From positions 1 to 40,311 of the forward strand of contig JANXTS010000023.1 in assembly GCA_025352265.1 (NCBI GenBank): 40,311 bases of DNA, written 5' to 3'. Numbering within the stretch: the stretch's first letter is position 1; each line of letters starts with the position of its first letter. Origin of the DNA: Variovorax sp. (GTDB taxonomy: Bacteria; Pseudomonadota; Gammaproteobacteria; Burkholderiales; Burkholderiaceae_C). Shown here piece by piece: positions 33,649 to 40,311 of this stretch. The position numbers and the translations under genes are program-made. The notes below the pieces were generated by a model, which had not been told where the DNA came from, did not search any database, and was given only the letters and a program-made list of their open reading frames with translations.

Positions 33649-34524
33649 TCAACGAGCGCGCGCAAGACGCGGATCGAGGAGGTCGCGCAACCCATCGCCG
33701 AGCAGATTGAGCCCGAGCACTGCGAGCGCGATGGCTACGCCGGGGAACACCGCGAGCAGCGGCGCCTGGAACATCATCGTTTGCGCCTCGCTCAGCATGC
33801 GGCCCCACGATGGTTGCGGCGGTTGCGTGCCGAGGCCGAGGTAGGAGAGGGCGGCTTCGGCAAGGATCGCGATGGCGAAGCGGATGCTGATCTGCACGAT
33901 CAACACGGCCGAGATGTTGGGCAACACGTGCTGCATGGTGATCGCGAATGACCCCTTGCCGCAGGCACGCGAGGCTGCGACGTACTCGCGCGACCAGATT
34001 GCGTTCGCCGATGCACGCGTGATGCGCGCAAAGGTCGGGATGTTGTAGATGCCGATCGCGACGATGGCGTTGACGATGCCGGCACCGAAGACCGCCGTCA
34101 TCATGATGGCCGAGAGGATCGCCGGAAACGCCAGCGTGAAGTCGGAAAACCGCATGACGGCTTCTTCGATCCAGCCACGCCGTGCCGCAGCGAGCAAGCC
34201 GAGGGCGGTGCCGACCGTGAGGCCGATGCCGACGGCGATCATGCCGACCAGGATCGACGCGCGTGCGCCGACCAGCAACAGCGAGACGACGTCGCGGCCA
34301 TAGGTGTCGGTGCCGAGCCAATGCGAGCCTGATGGCGGCTTCAGCTTGTCGGCAAGGTCCATCTCGTAAGGCGACCACGGCGTCCACACCAGCGAGACAG
34401 CGGCGGCCAGCAAAAGCAGGCCCGTGAGCACGGCGCCGAGCATGAAGCTGCGGTGGTGCAGTGCGCGGCGCCAGAACCCCGGCACCGTGAGTGCTGCACC
34501 GCTAGGGGCGACGATGGCGTTCAT
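33649..34524 (-). CDS. ABC transporter permease, OppC/DppC type
   Basis: A 291-residue permease with an N-terminal soluble/anchor segment, one helix (about 25-48) and the five-helix core. The EAA-like cytoplasmic loop is seen in REYVAASRACGKGSFAITMQHVLPN. The DLADKLKPPSGSHWLGTDTYGRDV segment (read in two parts) after the first helix is the OppC-type N-terminal signature. The ATG overlaps the stop of the preceding permease gene (ATGA). Confidence 0.95.
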   Translation of the reverse strand: MNAIVAPSGAALTVPGFWRRALHHRSFMLGAVLTGLLLLAAAVSLVWTPWSPYEMDLADKLKPPSGSHWLGTDTYGRDVVSLLLVGARASILVGMIAVGIGLTVGTALGLLAAARRGWIEEAVMRFSDFTLAFPAILSAIMMTAVFGAGIVNAIVAIGIYNIPTFARITRASANAIWSREYVAASRACGKGSFAITMQHVLPNISAVLIVQISIRFAIAILAEAALSYLGLGTQPPQPSWGRMLSEAQTMMFQAPLLAVFPGVAIALAVLGLNLLGDGLRDLLDPRLARAR

Positions 34525-35480
34525 ATGTCGCTGGCTTTGATGCGCGGGTCGATAACGGCATAGAGCACGTCAACCACGAAATTGACTATGACAACCATCG
34601 CGGCCAATAGCATCACGCAGTTGCGCACCACGATGAGGTCGCGATTGCTGATGGCCTGAAAGATGAGGCGGCCCAGGCCTGGCAGGTAGAACACGTTTTC
34701 GACCACGATAGTACCGGCTAGCAACTCGGAAAACTGCATGCCCATGACGGTCACGACGGGGATCATGGCGTTGCGCAGCACATGGGTCCAGAGCACGGCG
34801 CGTTGCGACACGCCTTTGGCGAGGGCGGTCCTAACGAAGTCTTCGCGCATGACTTCGAGAACAGCCGATCGCGTGATCCGCGCGAGGATGGCGGCCTGCA
34901 CCACGGCAAGAGACAGCGCGGGCAGCAGCAGGGCCTTGATGCCGGCCGCGACGCCACCAATGCCTTCGCCCCAACCATCGAAGCCGCCGGCCGAGAACCA
35001 CTGGAGGTTGACCGAGAAGACGAGGATCAGAAGAATCGCGAACCAGAAATTCGGGATGGCGATGCCGACCTGCGCCATGCTCATCAGGCCGATATCGCCG
35101 AGCTTGTTGTGGCGCGCCGCAGCGGTCACGCCGACCAGCAACGCGAGCACGGTGGTTACCGCCATCGCCAGCAGAGCAAGCGGCACGGTGAGCGCGAGTC
35201 GCTCGAGGATGAGGTCAAGCACCGGCGAGCTGTACGCGTAGCTGTCGCCGAGATTGCCAGTCAGGATGCCGCCGATCCAGTGCCAGTAGCGCGTCCAGGC
35301 CGGCTGATCGAGGCCGAGCTTGGTGGCCAGCGCCGCCACCGCTTCGGGCGCGGCATCGGGGCCCATGAGCAACTGCGCGGCATTGCCGGGCAGGATCTCG
35401 AGCACGAGGAAGACGATGACGGAAGCGCCGATCAGCGTACCGATCAGCGTGGCGAGGCGCTTTAGAAGAAACAGACTCAT
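34521..35480 (-). CDS. ABC transporter permease, OppB/DppB type
   Basis: A 319-residue permease and the first gene of the importer operon. It begins MSLFLLKRLATLIGTLIGAS, the usual OppB first helix, and carries the EAA-like loop in REDFVRTALAKGVSQRAVLW, followed by HVLRNAMIPVVTVMGMQFSELL (two parts). The ATG at 35478-35480 is chosen; upstream GTG and TTG codons in frame are less likely. A TATGCT hexamer ends 12 bases before it and no Shine-Dalgarno is visible. The gene is divergent from the ferredoxin gene. Confidence 0.95.
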   Translation of the reverse strand: MSLFLLKRLATLIGTLIGASVIVFLVLEILPGNAAQLLMGPDAAPEAVAALATKLGLDQPAWTRYWHWIGGILTGNLGDSYAYSSPVLDLILERLALTVPLALLAMAVTTVLALLVGVTAAARHNKLGDIGLMSMAQVGIAIPNFWFAILLILVFSVNLQWFSAGGFDGWGEGIGGVAAGIKALLLPALSLAVVQAAILARITRSAVLEVMREDFVRTALAKGVSQRAVLWTHVLRNAMIPVVTVMGMQFSELLAGTIVVENVFYLPGLGRLIFQAISNRDLIVVRNCVMLLAAMVVIVNFVVDVLYAVIDPRIKASDI

Positions 35481-35499
35481 GAGGCGGGGCGCAGCATAA

Positions 35500-36274
<775 letters not shown>

Positions 36275-36302
36275 TTTTTCTCCCTTTCTGTCGTGTCGCT
36301 TG

Positions 36303-36974
36303 TCAGGCTGCGGCGGGCGCAGCGCCGCCGCCTTCGCTGCCAGTGCCACCGTTGCCGCCACCCCCGCCATCGGGCTCGCGGCGAGGCGGTTTTGGTCGAG
36401 GCAACTTGCTTGTGTGGATGAGCATCGTCGCCTTTTCCATCTGTCCGGCCATCAGTGCCGGCGCCGCGTGCAACGTGCGCGCGAGGGCATCGTCGATGGC
36501 TTCGCGCTGTTCTTTAAGTGGCTTCTTGAGCACCCAGTTAACCACCTCCGACTTCACGCCCGGATGCCCAATGCCGAGACGCAGTCGCCAGTAGTCACCG
36601 GTGCCGAGTTGCGCATGGATGTCGCGCAGGCCGTTGTGCCCCGCGTGGCTGCCGCCGAACTTCAGCTTGGCCTCGCCGGGCACCACGTCTAGCTCGTCGT
36701 GGACAACCAGAATTTCCTCAGGCGCGATCTTGAAGAAGCGAGCCAACGCGGCAACCGACTTGCCCGACAGGTTCATGAAGGTCTGTGGCTGGAGCAACCA
36801 CACCGGTTGACCGTTGACCTGCGCGCGTGCCGCGAAGCCGTGGTAGCTGCGCTCGGGTACCAGCGACACCTTCAGGTCACGCGCCAATGCGTCGATCCAC
36901 CAGAAGCCCGCGTTGTGCCGCGTAGCCTCGTATTCAGGACCTGGATTGCCGAGGCCGACGAAGAGCTTGATCAT
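36303..36974 (-). CDS. pth: Peptidyl-tRNA hydrolase Pth
   Basis: A 223-residue peptidyl-tRNA hydrolase that recycles tRNA from stalled peptidyl-tRNA. The N-terminus [20 protein letters not shown] holds the catalytic His20 region, followed by [12 protein letters not shown], the [14 protein letters not shown] loop with the catalytic Asp, and [12 protein letters not shown]. The enzyme core ends near residue 188. It is followed by a Pro/Lys/Arg-rich and then poly-Gly tail ([15 protein letters not shown]) of about 30 residues not found in E. coli Pth. It follows rplY on the same strand, behind a terminator. Confidence 0.95.
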   Translation of the reverse strand: MIKLFVGLGNPGPEYEATRHNAGFWWIDALARDLKVSLVPERSYHGFAARAQVNGQPVWLLQPQTFMNLSGKSVAALARFFKIAPEEILVVHDELDVVPGEAKLKFGGSHAGHNGLRDIHAQLGTGDYWRLRLGIGHPGVKSEVVNWVLKKPLKEQREAIDDALARTLHAAPALMAGQMEKATMLIHTSKLPRPKPPRREPDGGGGGNGGTGSEGGGAAPAAA

Positions 36975-37010
36975 CTGGAAATTATCAGGGGAGGTCGTGG
37001 CTGCACAAAA

Positions 37011-37041
37011 GCAAACGGCCCGCACAAGGCGGGCCGTTTGC
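37011..37041 (-). terminator. Intrinsic terminator between rplY and pth
   Basis: A perfect 13-base-pair stem (GCAAACGGCCCGC / GCGGGCCGTTTGC) with a five-base loop. On the minus strand it is followed by TTTTG, so it fits a terminator of the rplY transcript. The short T-run suggests partial readthrough into pth. Confidence 0.75.
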
Positions 37042-37060
37042 GGCACAAGGCGCGAAAGGA

Positions 37061-37771
37061 TTACTTCTTCGCGGTCTTGGCAGCAGGTGTCTTCGCTGCT
37101 GGGGTCTTGGCGGCGGGCGTCTTGGCCGCAGGCGCTTTGCCGCCCTTGCCAGCTGCTGGTGCAGCCGCGTCCGCTGCTGCGGCGCCTTCGACTGGCTCGT
37201 CGACTTCTTCAGCCGCAGGTGCCACAGCCGAAGCCAGCACCGGGTTGAGCTTGCCGCGGCTGACCCACTTCACGCCACGTGGCAGCTTGATGTCCTTCAG
37301 CGTGACGGTGCCGTTCTTCTTCAGACCCGACAGGTCGACTTCGATGAATTCGGGCAAATCGGTCGGCAGGCAATTGAGTTCGAGTTCGGTCGTCACGTGA
37401 TTGACGAGGTTGTGCTCGAGCTTGACGGCGTCGGATTCGGCTTCGTTCTTGAAGTGAACCGGCACCTTCATGGTCAGGCGCGTACGCGCGTCGACGCGTT
37501 GAAAGTCGATGTGTTGCACCAACTGACGGAACGGGTGGTACTGCACGTCGCGCAGCAGCACTTTGCTGGCGGCGCCGTCCATTTCCATTTCGAGCACGGT
37601 CGAATGGAAAGCTTCTTTCTTGAGGGCATGCCACAACGCGTTGTGATCGAGTTCGATCAACATCGGTTGGCCTTCGCCACCATAGACGATACCGGGCGTC
37701 TTGCCCGAAATGCGGAGACGGCGGCTCGCACCCGTGCCCTGCTTGGCGCGCTCAAAAGCGACGAATTTCAT
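37061..37771 (-). CDS. rplY: 50S ribosomal protein L25 (Ctc form)
   Basis: A 236-residue long-form L25/TL5/Ctc protein that binds 5S rRNA. The N-terminal L25 domain begins with [20 protein letters not shown], and the C-terminal TL5-type domain contains [16 protein letters not shown]. The last 45 residues are low complexity: an Ala/Glu stretch, then repeats of KTPAA coded by tandem 15-base units, ending KTAKK. AAGGAG lies before the ATG at 37769-37771. It is between prs and pth on the same strand, a conserved order in proteobacteria. Confidence 0.96.
   Translation of the reverse strand: MKFVAFERAKQGTGASRRLRISGKTPGIVYGGEGQPMLIELDHNALWHALKKEAFHSTVLEMEMDGAASKVLLRDVQYHPFRQLVQHIDFQRVDARTRLTMKVPVHFKNEAESDAVKLEHNLVNHVTTELELNCLPTDLPEFIEVDLSGLKKNGTVTLKDIKLPRGVKWVSRGKLNPVLASAVAPAAEEVDEPVEGAAAADAAAPAAGKGGKAPAAKTPAAKTPAAKTPAAKTAKK
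37073..37132. repeat. Tandem 15-base repeat coding KTPAA units in rplY
   Basis: Four imperfect 15-base units (37073, 37088, 37103 and 37118 onward), consensus GGTCTTGGCGGCAGG on the plus strand, encode successive KTPAA-type pentapeptides at the C-terminus of L25. Such units can expand or contract by replication slippage without breaking the frame. Confidence 0.85.
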
Positions 37772-37883
37772 AGTTAACTCCTTGAAGCGAAGGCGCAATT
37801 GCCGTTTCGCTGCTTAAGCGCCGACCGCGACCAGTGCGGCGCCGGTTTCAAAATGGCCTCCCTGAAGAAAGCCGGCTTTTTGC

Positions 37884-38858
37884 TCAGAACAAGTTGTCTT
37901 GATCCGAGAACAAACTCATGACCGACTCGCCCTTGGCGATACGCTGGATCGTCTCGGCGATCAGCGGTGCCACGGAGAGTTGGCGAATCTTGCCGCACGC
38001 CAAGGCGTTATCGGAAAGAGGAATCGTGTTGGTCACCACCACTTCGTCCAGGGCCGAACCCTGGGCGATGCGCTCGATCGCCGGACCTGAAAAGATCGGG
38101 TGCGTGCAATACGCGTAGACACTCTTGGCGCCACGTTCTTTCAAGACCTCGGCTGCCTTCACCAGCGTGCCGGCGGTATCGATCATGTCGTCCATGATCA
38201 CGCAGTTGCGGCCGTCGATCTCACCAATGACGTTCATCACTTCGCTCACGTTCGCCTTGGGGCGGCGCTTGTCGATGATGGCCAGGTCGGTGTTCAACTG
38301 CTTGGCCAGCGCGCGGGCGCGAACCACGCCACCCACATCCGGTGACACCACGATCAGGTCTTCGTAGTTCTTCAAGCGCAGGTCGCCGAGCAAGACCGGC
38401 GACGCATAGATGTTGTCGACCGGAATGTCGAAGAAGCCTTGAATCTGGTCAGCGTGTAGGTCCATCGTGAGCACACGCTCCACACCGACGGTTTCAAGCA
38501 AATTAGCGACGACCTTGGCCGAGATTGGCACGCGGCTCGAACGCGGCCGGCGATCTTGGCGGGCGTAGCCGAAATACGGAATGACTGCACTGATCCTGTT
38601 GGCCGAAGCGCGTTTGAGCGCGTCCACCATGATCAGCAACTCCATCAGGTTCTCGTTGGTCGGTGCGCAAGTGGATTGCACTACGAACACATCGCGCGCC
38701 CGGACGTTTTGATTGATCTCGACCGTGACTTCACCATCGGAAAAGCGGCCGACCCGGGCAGCCCCGAGAGTCGTGCCGAGATGCTGCGCGATTTCCGCTG
38801 CAAGGCCAGGGTTGGCGTTGCCGGTGAAAACCATGAAATCAGGGTGATGAACCTGCAT
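37884..38858 (-). CDS. prs: Ribose-phosphate pyrophosphokinase (PRPP synthase)
   Basis: A 324-residue enzyme making PRPP from ribose 5-phosphate and ATP, the precursor for nucleotides, His, Trp and NAD. Key segments are [20 protein letters not shown], the flexible ATP loop near [32 protein letters not shown] and the PRPP loop [20 protein letters not shown]. The ATG at 38856-38858 (MQVHHPDF) is preferred. An ATG at 38877-38879 would add seven residues, and the open frame further upstream runs through tRNA-Gln and is not coding. The enzyme follows the tRNA gene closely, and they may be co-transcribed. Confidence 0.96.
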   Translation of the reverse strand: MQVHHPDFMVFTGNANPGLAAEIAQHLGTTLGAARVGRFSDGEVTVEINQNVRARDVFVVQSTCAPTNENLMELLIMVDALKRASANRISAVIPYFGYARQDRRPRSSRVPISAKVVANLLETVGVERVLTMDLHADQIQGFFDIPVDNIYASPVLLGDLRLKNYEDLIVVSPDVGGVVRARALAKQLNTDLAIIDKRRPKANVSEVMNVIGEIDGRNCVIMDDMIDTAGTLVKAAEVLKERGAKSVYAYCTHPIFSGPAIERIAQGSALDEVVVTNTIPLSDNALACGKIRQLSVAPLIAETIQRIAKGESVMSLFSDQDNLF

Positions 38859-38955
38859 GAGGGTCTCGGCAGAATGCATCCGGCAATGCGAAATGGCCCG
38901 GTGGAGCCGCTTGGTCCAGCGTCTCACAGCCCGACGGCTGCAAGTTAAAAACGTT

Positions 38956-39032
38956 TGGCAGGGGCGGAAGGAGTCGAACCTTCGAATGCTGGAATCAAAA
39001 TCCAGTGCCTTAACCGGCTTGGCGATTCCCCT
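38956..39032 (-). tRNA. tRNA-Gln (anticodon UUG)
   Basis: A complete cloverleaf is readable on the minus strand. It has D-stem GCC/GGC, anticodon stem CTGGA/TCCAG with loop TTTTGAT and anticodon TTG, T-stem GAAGG/CCTTC with loop TTCGACT, discriminator G and encoded CCA. It would read CAA and, by wobble, CAG. The acceptor stem as I pair it, AGGGGAA with CGCCCCT, has five good pairs and mismatches at 6:67 (A-G) and 7:66 (A-C). The position between ispE and prs is conserved across many proteobacteria. Confidence 0.95.
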
Positions 39033-39104
39033 ACGCAACTGGGTGTCTGTCTTCGTATTTTCGCTAGGACTAGCGTTCAATGCAATGACAAACGAATTCT
39101 TTGA

Positions 39105-40067
39105 CTACGAATGCTGCAAATACAGCATCGGGTGTTGCGTGAGCGCTCGCGCCTTCCACGCTTTCCAGACTTTTGATGGCCCGGGTACTGCCGCGAGTGC
39201 AGCCAATGTCGCAGCGGCTTCATGTTCGTGCGCAAACGCGCAAAACACACAGGCACCGGAGCCGGTCATGCGGGCGTCACCGAAGTGTCCGAGCCACGCA
39301 ACCGCTTCGGCAACCGGGGCAAACAACGCCATGGCGACATTCTGCAGATCGTTTTTCCCGAACCCGATTTGGGCCCTGGAAAAGTCCGCTATTTTGACGG
39401 GTTTGGTATCCCTTGTCAAATCCGTTGAGCCAAAGATTGCTGCGGTCGGCACCATCACGCCCGGTTCGATCACCACGTACCAGACTTCGGGCGTGTCGAC
39501 GGCGACCAGTTCTTCACCCACGCCTTCGGCGAAGGCATTGCGCCCGAAGATGAAAAACGGCACATCGGCGCCAAGCTGCAGGCCAAGCGCCATCAGTTCG
39601 GCCTGCGTGAGTGCATCGCCCCAAAGGTGATTGAGAGCCATCAAGGTCGTGGCGGCGTCGGACGAGCCGCCACCAAGTCCGCCGCCCATCGGCAGTCGCT
39701 TGGTGATGGCGATGTCGACCCCGGGGACGCTCTGCCCGGTGCGTGCCGCGATCATGGTCTGCAGCAGGCGGGCGGCGCGCACGCTCAGGTCATCATCTTC
39801 GGCTATGCAGTCGAGGTCGGTGACGCGGGCAATGTGCTCGTCGTCGCGCAGATGAAAATCCAGGGTATCGCCGTGTTCGACCAGCTGGAACACCGTCTGC
39901 AGCAGGTGATAACCATCGGCGCGTCGGCCGGTCACGTGCAGGAACAGGTTGAGTTTGGCCGGCGCGGCACAACCGGTCAGGAACCGCGGCGCACCAACTT
40001 GCACGTCTGAAAGCTGCTGCGACGCGTCGATTGCGGTGGCCCGGGATTGGCTCAATGCGGCTGCCAC
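39105..40067 (-). CDS. ispE: 4-diphosphocytidyl-2-C-methyl-D-erythritol kinase IspE
   Basis: A 320-residue GHMP kinase of the non-mevalonate isoprenoid pathway. The substrate end is AAPAKLNLFLHVTGRRADGYHLL, and the GHMP ATP-binding motif is PMGGGLGGGSSDAATTL. The C-terminal GHMP segment is MTGSGACVFCAF. The start is uncertain: GTG at 40065-40067 (overlapping lolB by 16 bases) or TTG at 40053-40055, as no ATG precedes the core. About 30 residues precede the family start, so the true start could be even further in. It is followed by tRNA-Gln. Confidence 0.94.
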   Translation of the reverse strand: MAAALSQSRATAIDASQQLSDVQVGAPRFLTGCAAPAKLNLFLHVTGRRADGYHLLQTVFQLVEHGDTLDFHLRDDEHIARVTDLDCIAEDDDLSVRAARLLQTMIAARTGQSVPGVDIAITKRLPMGGGLGGGSSDAATTLMALNHLWGDALTQAELMALGLQLGADVPFFIFGRNAFAEGVGEELVAVDTPEVWYVVIEPGVMVPTAAIFGSTDLTRDTKPVKIADFSRAQIGFGKNDLQNVAMALFAPVAEAVAWLGHFGDARMTGSGACVFCAFAHEHEAAATLAALAAVPGPSKVWKAWKARALTQHPMLYLQHS

Positions 40068-40311
40068 TGATCGATTACGATGCGCAGGCTGACATTGCCG
40101 GCCTGGCTGGTCATGCGCTGCAGGTCGATGCGTTTCGGACGGGCGCCGGCTGGACCGGCATCGGCCTCCCAGGTCGGATAGTGCAGCAGCCAGCCATCGG
40201 CAGTCTTCAGATAGGCAGCGTCGCCCGCTGCATCGGCGCTCGCTACCCGCCGCACGTTCTGGCTATCGGTGGCAAAGCCCTGCAACCACTCGCGCAAGCC
40301 GGAGACCGGCA
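40052..40311 (-). CDS. lolB: Outer-membrane lipoprotein receptor LolB, C-terminal fragment
   Basis: The final 86 residues of a gene that enters from the right edge. The visible part has PVSGLREWLQG, WLLHYPTWE and RPKRIDLQR, matching the C-terminal half of LolB, the outer-membrane lipoprotein that receives lipoproteins from LolA. The gene order lolB-ispE-tRNA-Gln-prs supports the call. The signal peptide and lipobox lie outside the window. The stop overlaps the ispE start. Confidence 0.85.
   Translation of the reverse strand, partial: PVSGLREWLQGFATDSQNVRRVASADAAGDAAYLKTADGWLLHYPTWEADAGPAGARPKRIDLQRMTSQAGNVSLRIVIDQWQPH

Noticed and set aside
37073..37132. Possible CRISPR-like direct repeats
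   Set aside because: Units are contiguous 15-mers without spacers and encode KTPAA repeats in rplY.
37866..37884. AAAGCCGGCTTT palindrome after prs as a terminator
   Set aside because: It is a perfect palindrome without room for a loop, and the remaining stem is too weak to call.
38859..39080. Long N-terminal extension of prs
   Set aside because: The open frame runs through the tRNA-Gln gene on the same strand, so it is not translated; PRPP synthase length fits the start at 38858.

Overview
The window looks like a chromosomal segment of a beta-proteobacterium of the Burkholderiales, most likely the Comamonadaceae (a Variovorax-like organism). This rests on the high G+C, the aa3 cytochrome oxidase cluster with its small accessory genes, the lolB-ispE-tRNA-Gln-prs-rplY-pth block, and a Burkholderiales-type BioC-like methyltransferase. 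The genus is inferred from remembered family resemblance, not from a search. No insertion sequence, phage gene, CRISPR array or rRNA was seen. Almost everything is housekeeping, plus one transport operon and the edge of a type VI secretion gene.

Layout, left to right. 1-228: the 5' end of a vgrG spike gene, running off the left edge. 342-2923: kefG-kefB potassium/proton antiporter pair. 3005-5656: MaoC-type hydratase, trmL, comF and a BioC-like methyltransferase. 5784-15814: the cytochrome c oxidase and heme A gene cluster (DUF2244, coxB, coxA, a 36-residue assembly peptide, ctaG, DUF2970, coxC, then surf1, a SCO-like protein, ctaA, ctaB, SCO), interrupted only by a small minus-strand DUF2909 gene. 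15906-16853: rpoH, read from a promoter embedded in a perfect CIRCE operator. 17204-22838: FHA protein, ftsY, an active/inactive pair of secreted M16 peptidases, rsmD and coaD. 22839-25292: the 5-oxoprolinase genes pxpB-pxpC-pxpA.

25302-28735: an alpha/beta hydrolase, a histidine phosphatase, a small secreted protein and a TTC38-like TPR protein. 28784-35480, minus strand: a dipeptide/oligopeptide-type ABC importer (two permeases, two ATPases, one binding protein) translationally coupled to an amidase, with the TPR gene last. 35545 to the end: a YfhL-type ferredoxin, a DUF4124 protein, pth, rplY, prs, tRNA-Gln(UUG), ispE and the 3' end of lolB.

How the parts work together. The cox cluster encodes the three catalytic subunits of an aa3 oxidase, the copper chaperones (CtaG/Cox11, two SCO-type proteins), SURF1 and both heme A enzymes, so one locus can build a whole terminal oxidase. 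The ABC importer plus amidase looks like an uptake-and-hydrolysis route for an amide or peptide whose identity the sequence does not reveal. The most notable signals are the CIRCE element over the rpoH promoter, the loss of the expected Mg-site glutamate in CoxB, a second divergent SCO protein, a recurrent arrangement of a -10-like hexamer 6-9 bases before the ATG that suggests leaderless mRNAs, and the unassigned importer-amidase-TPR operon.
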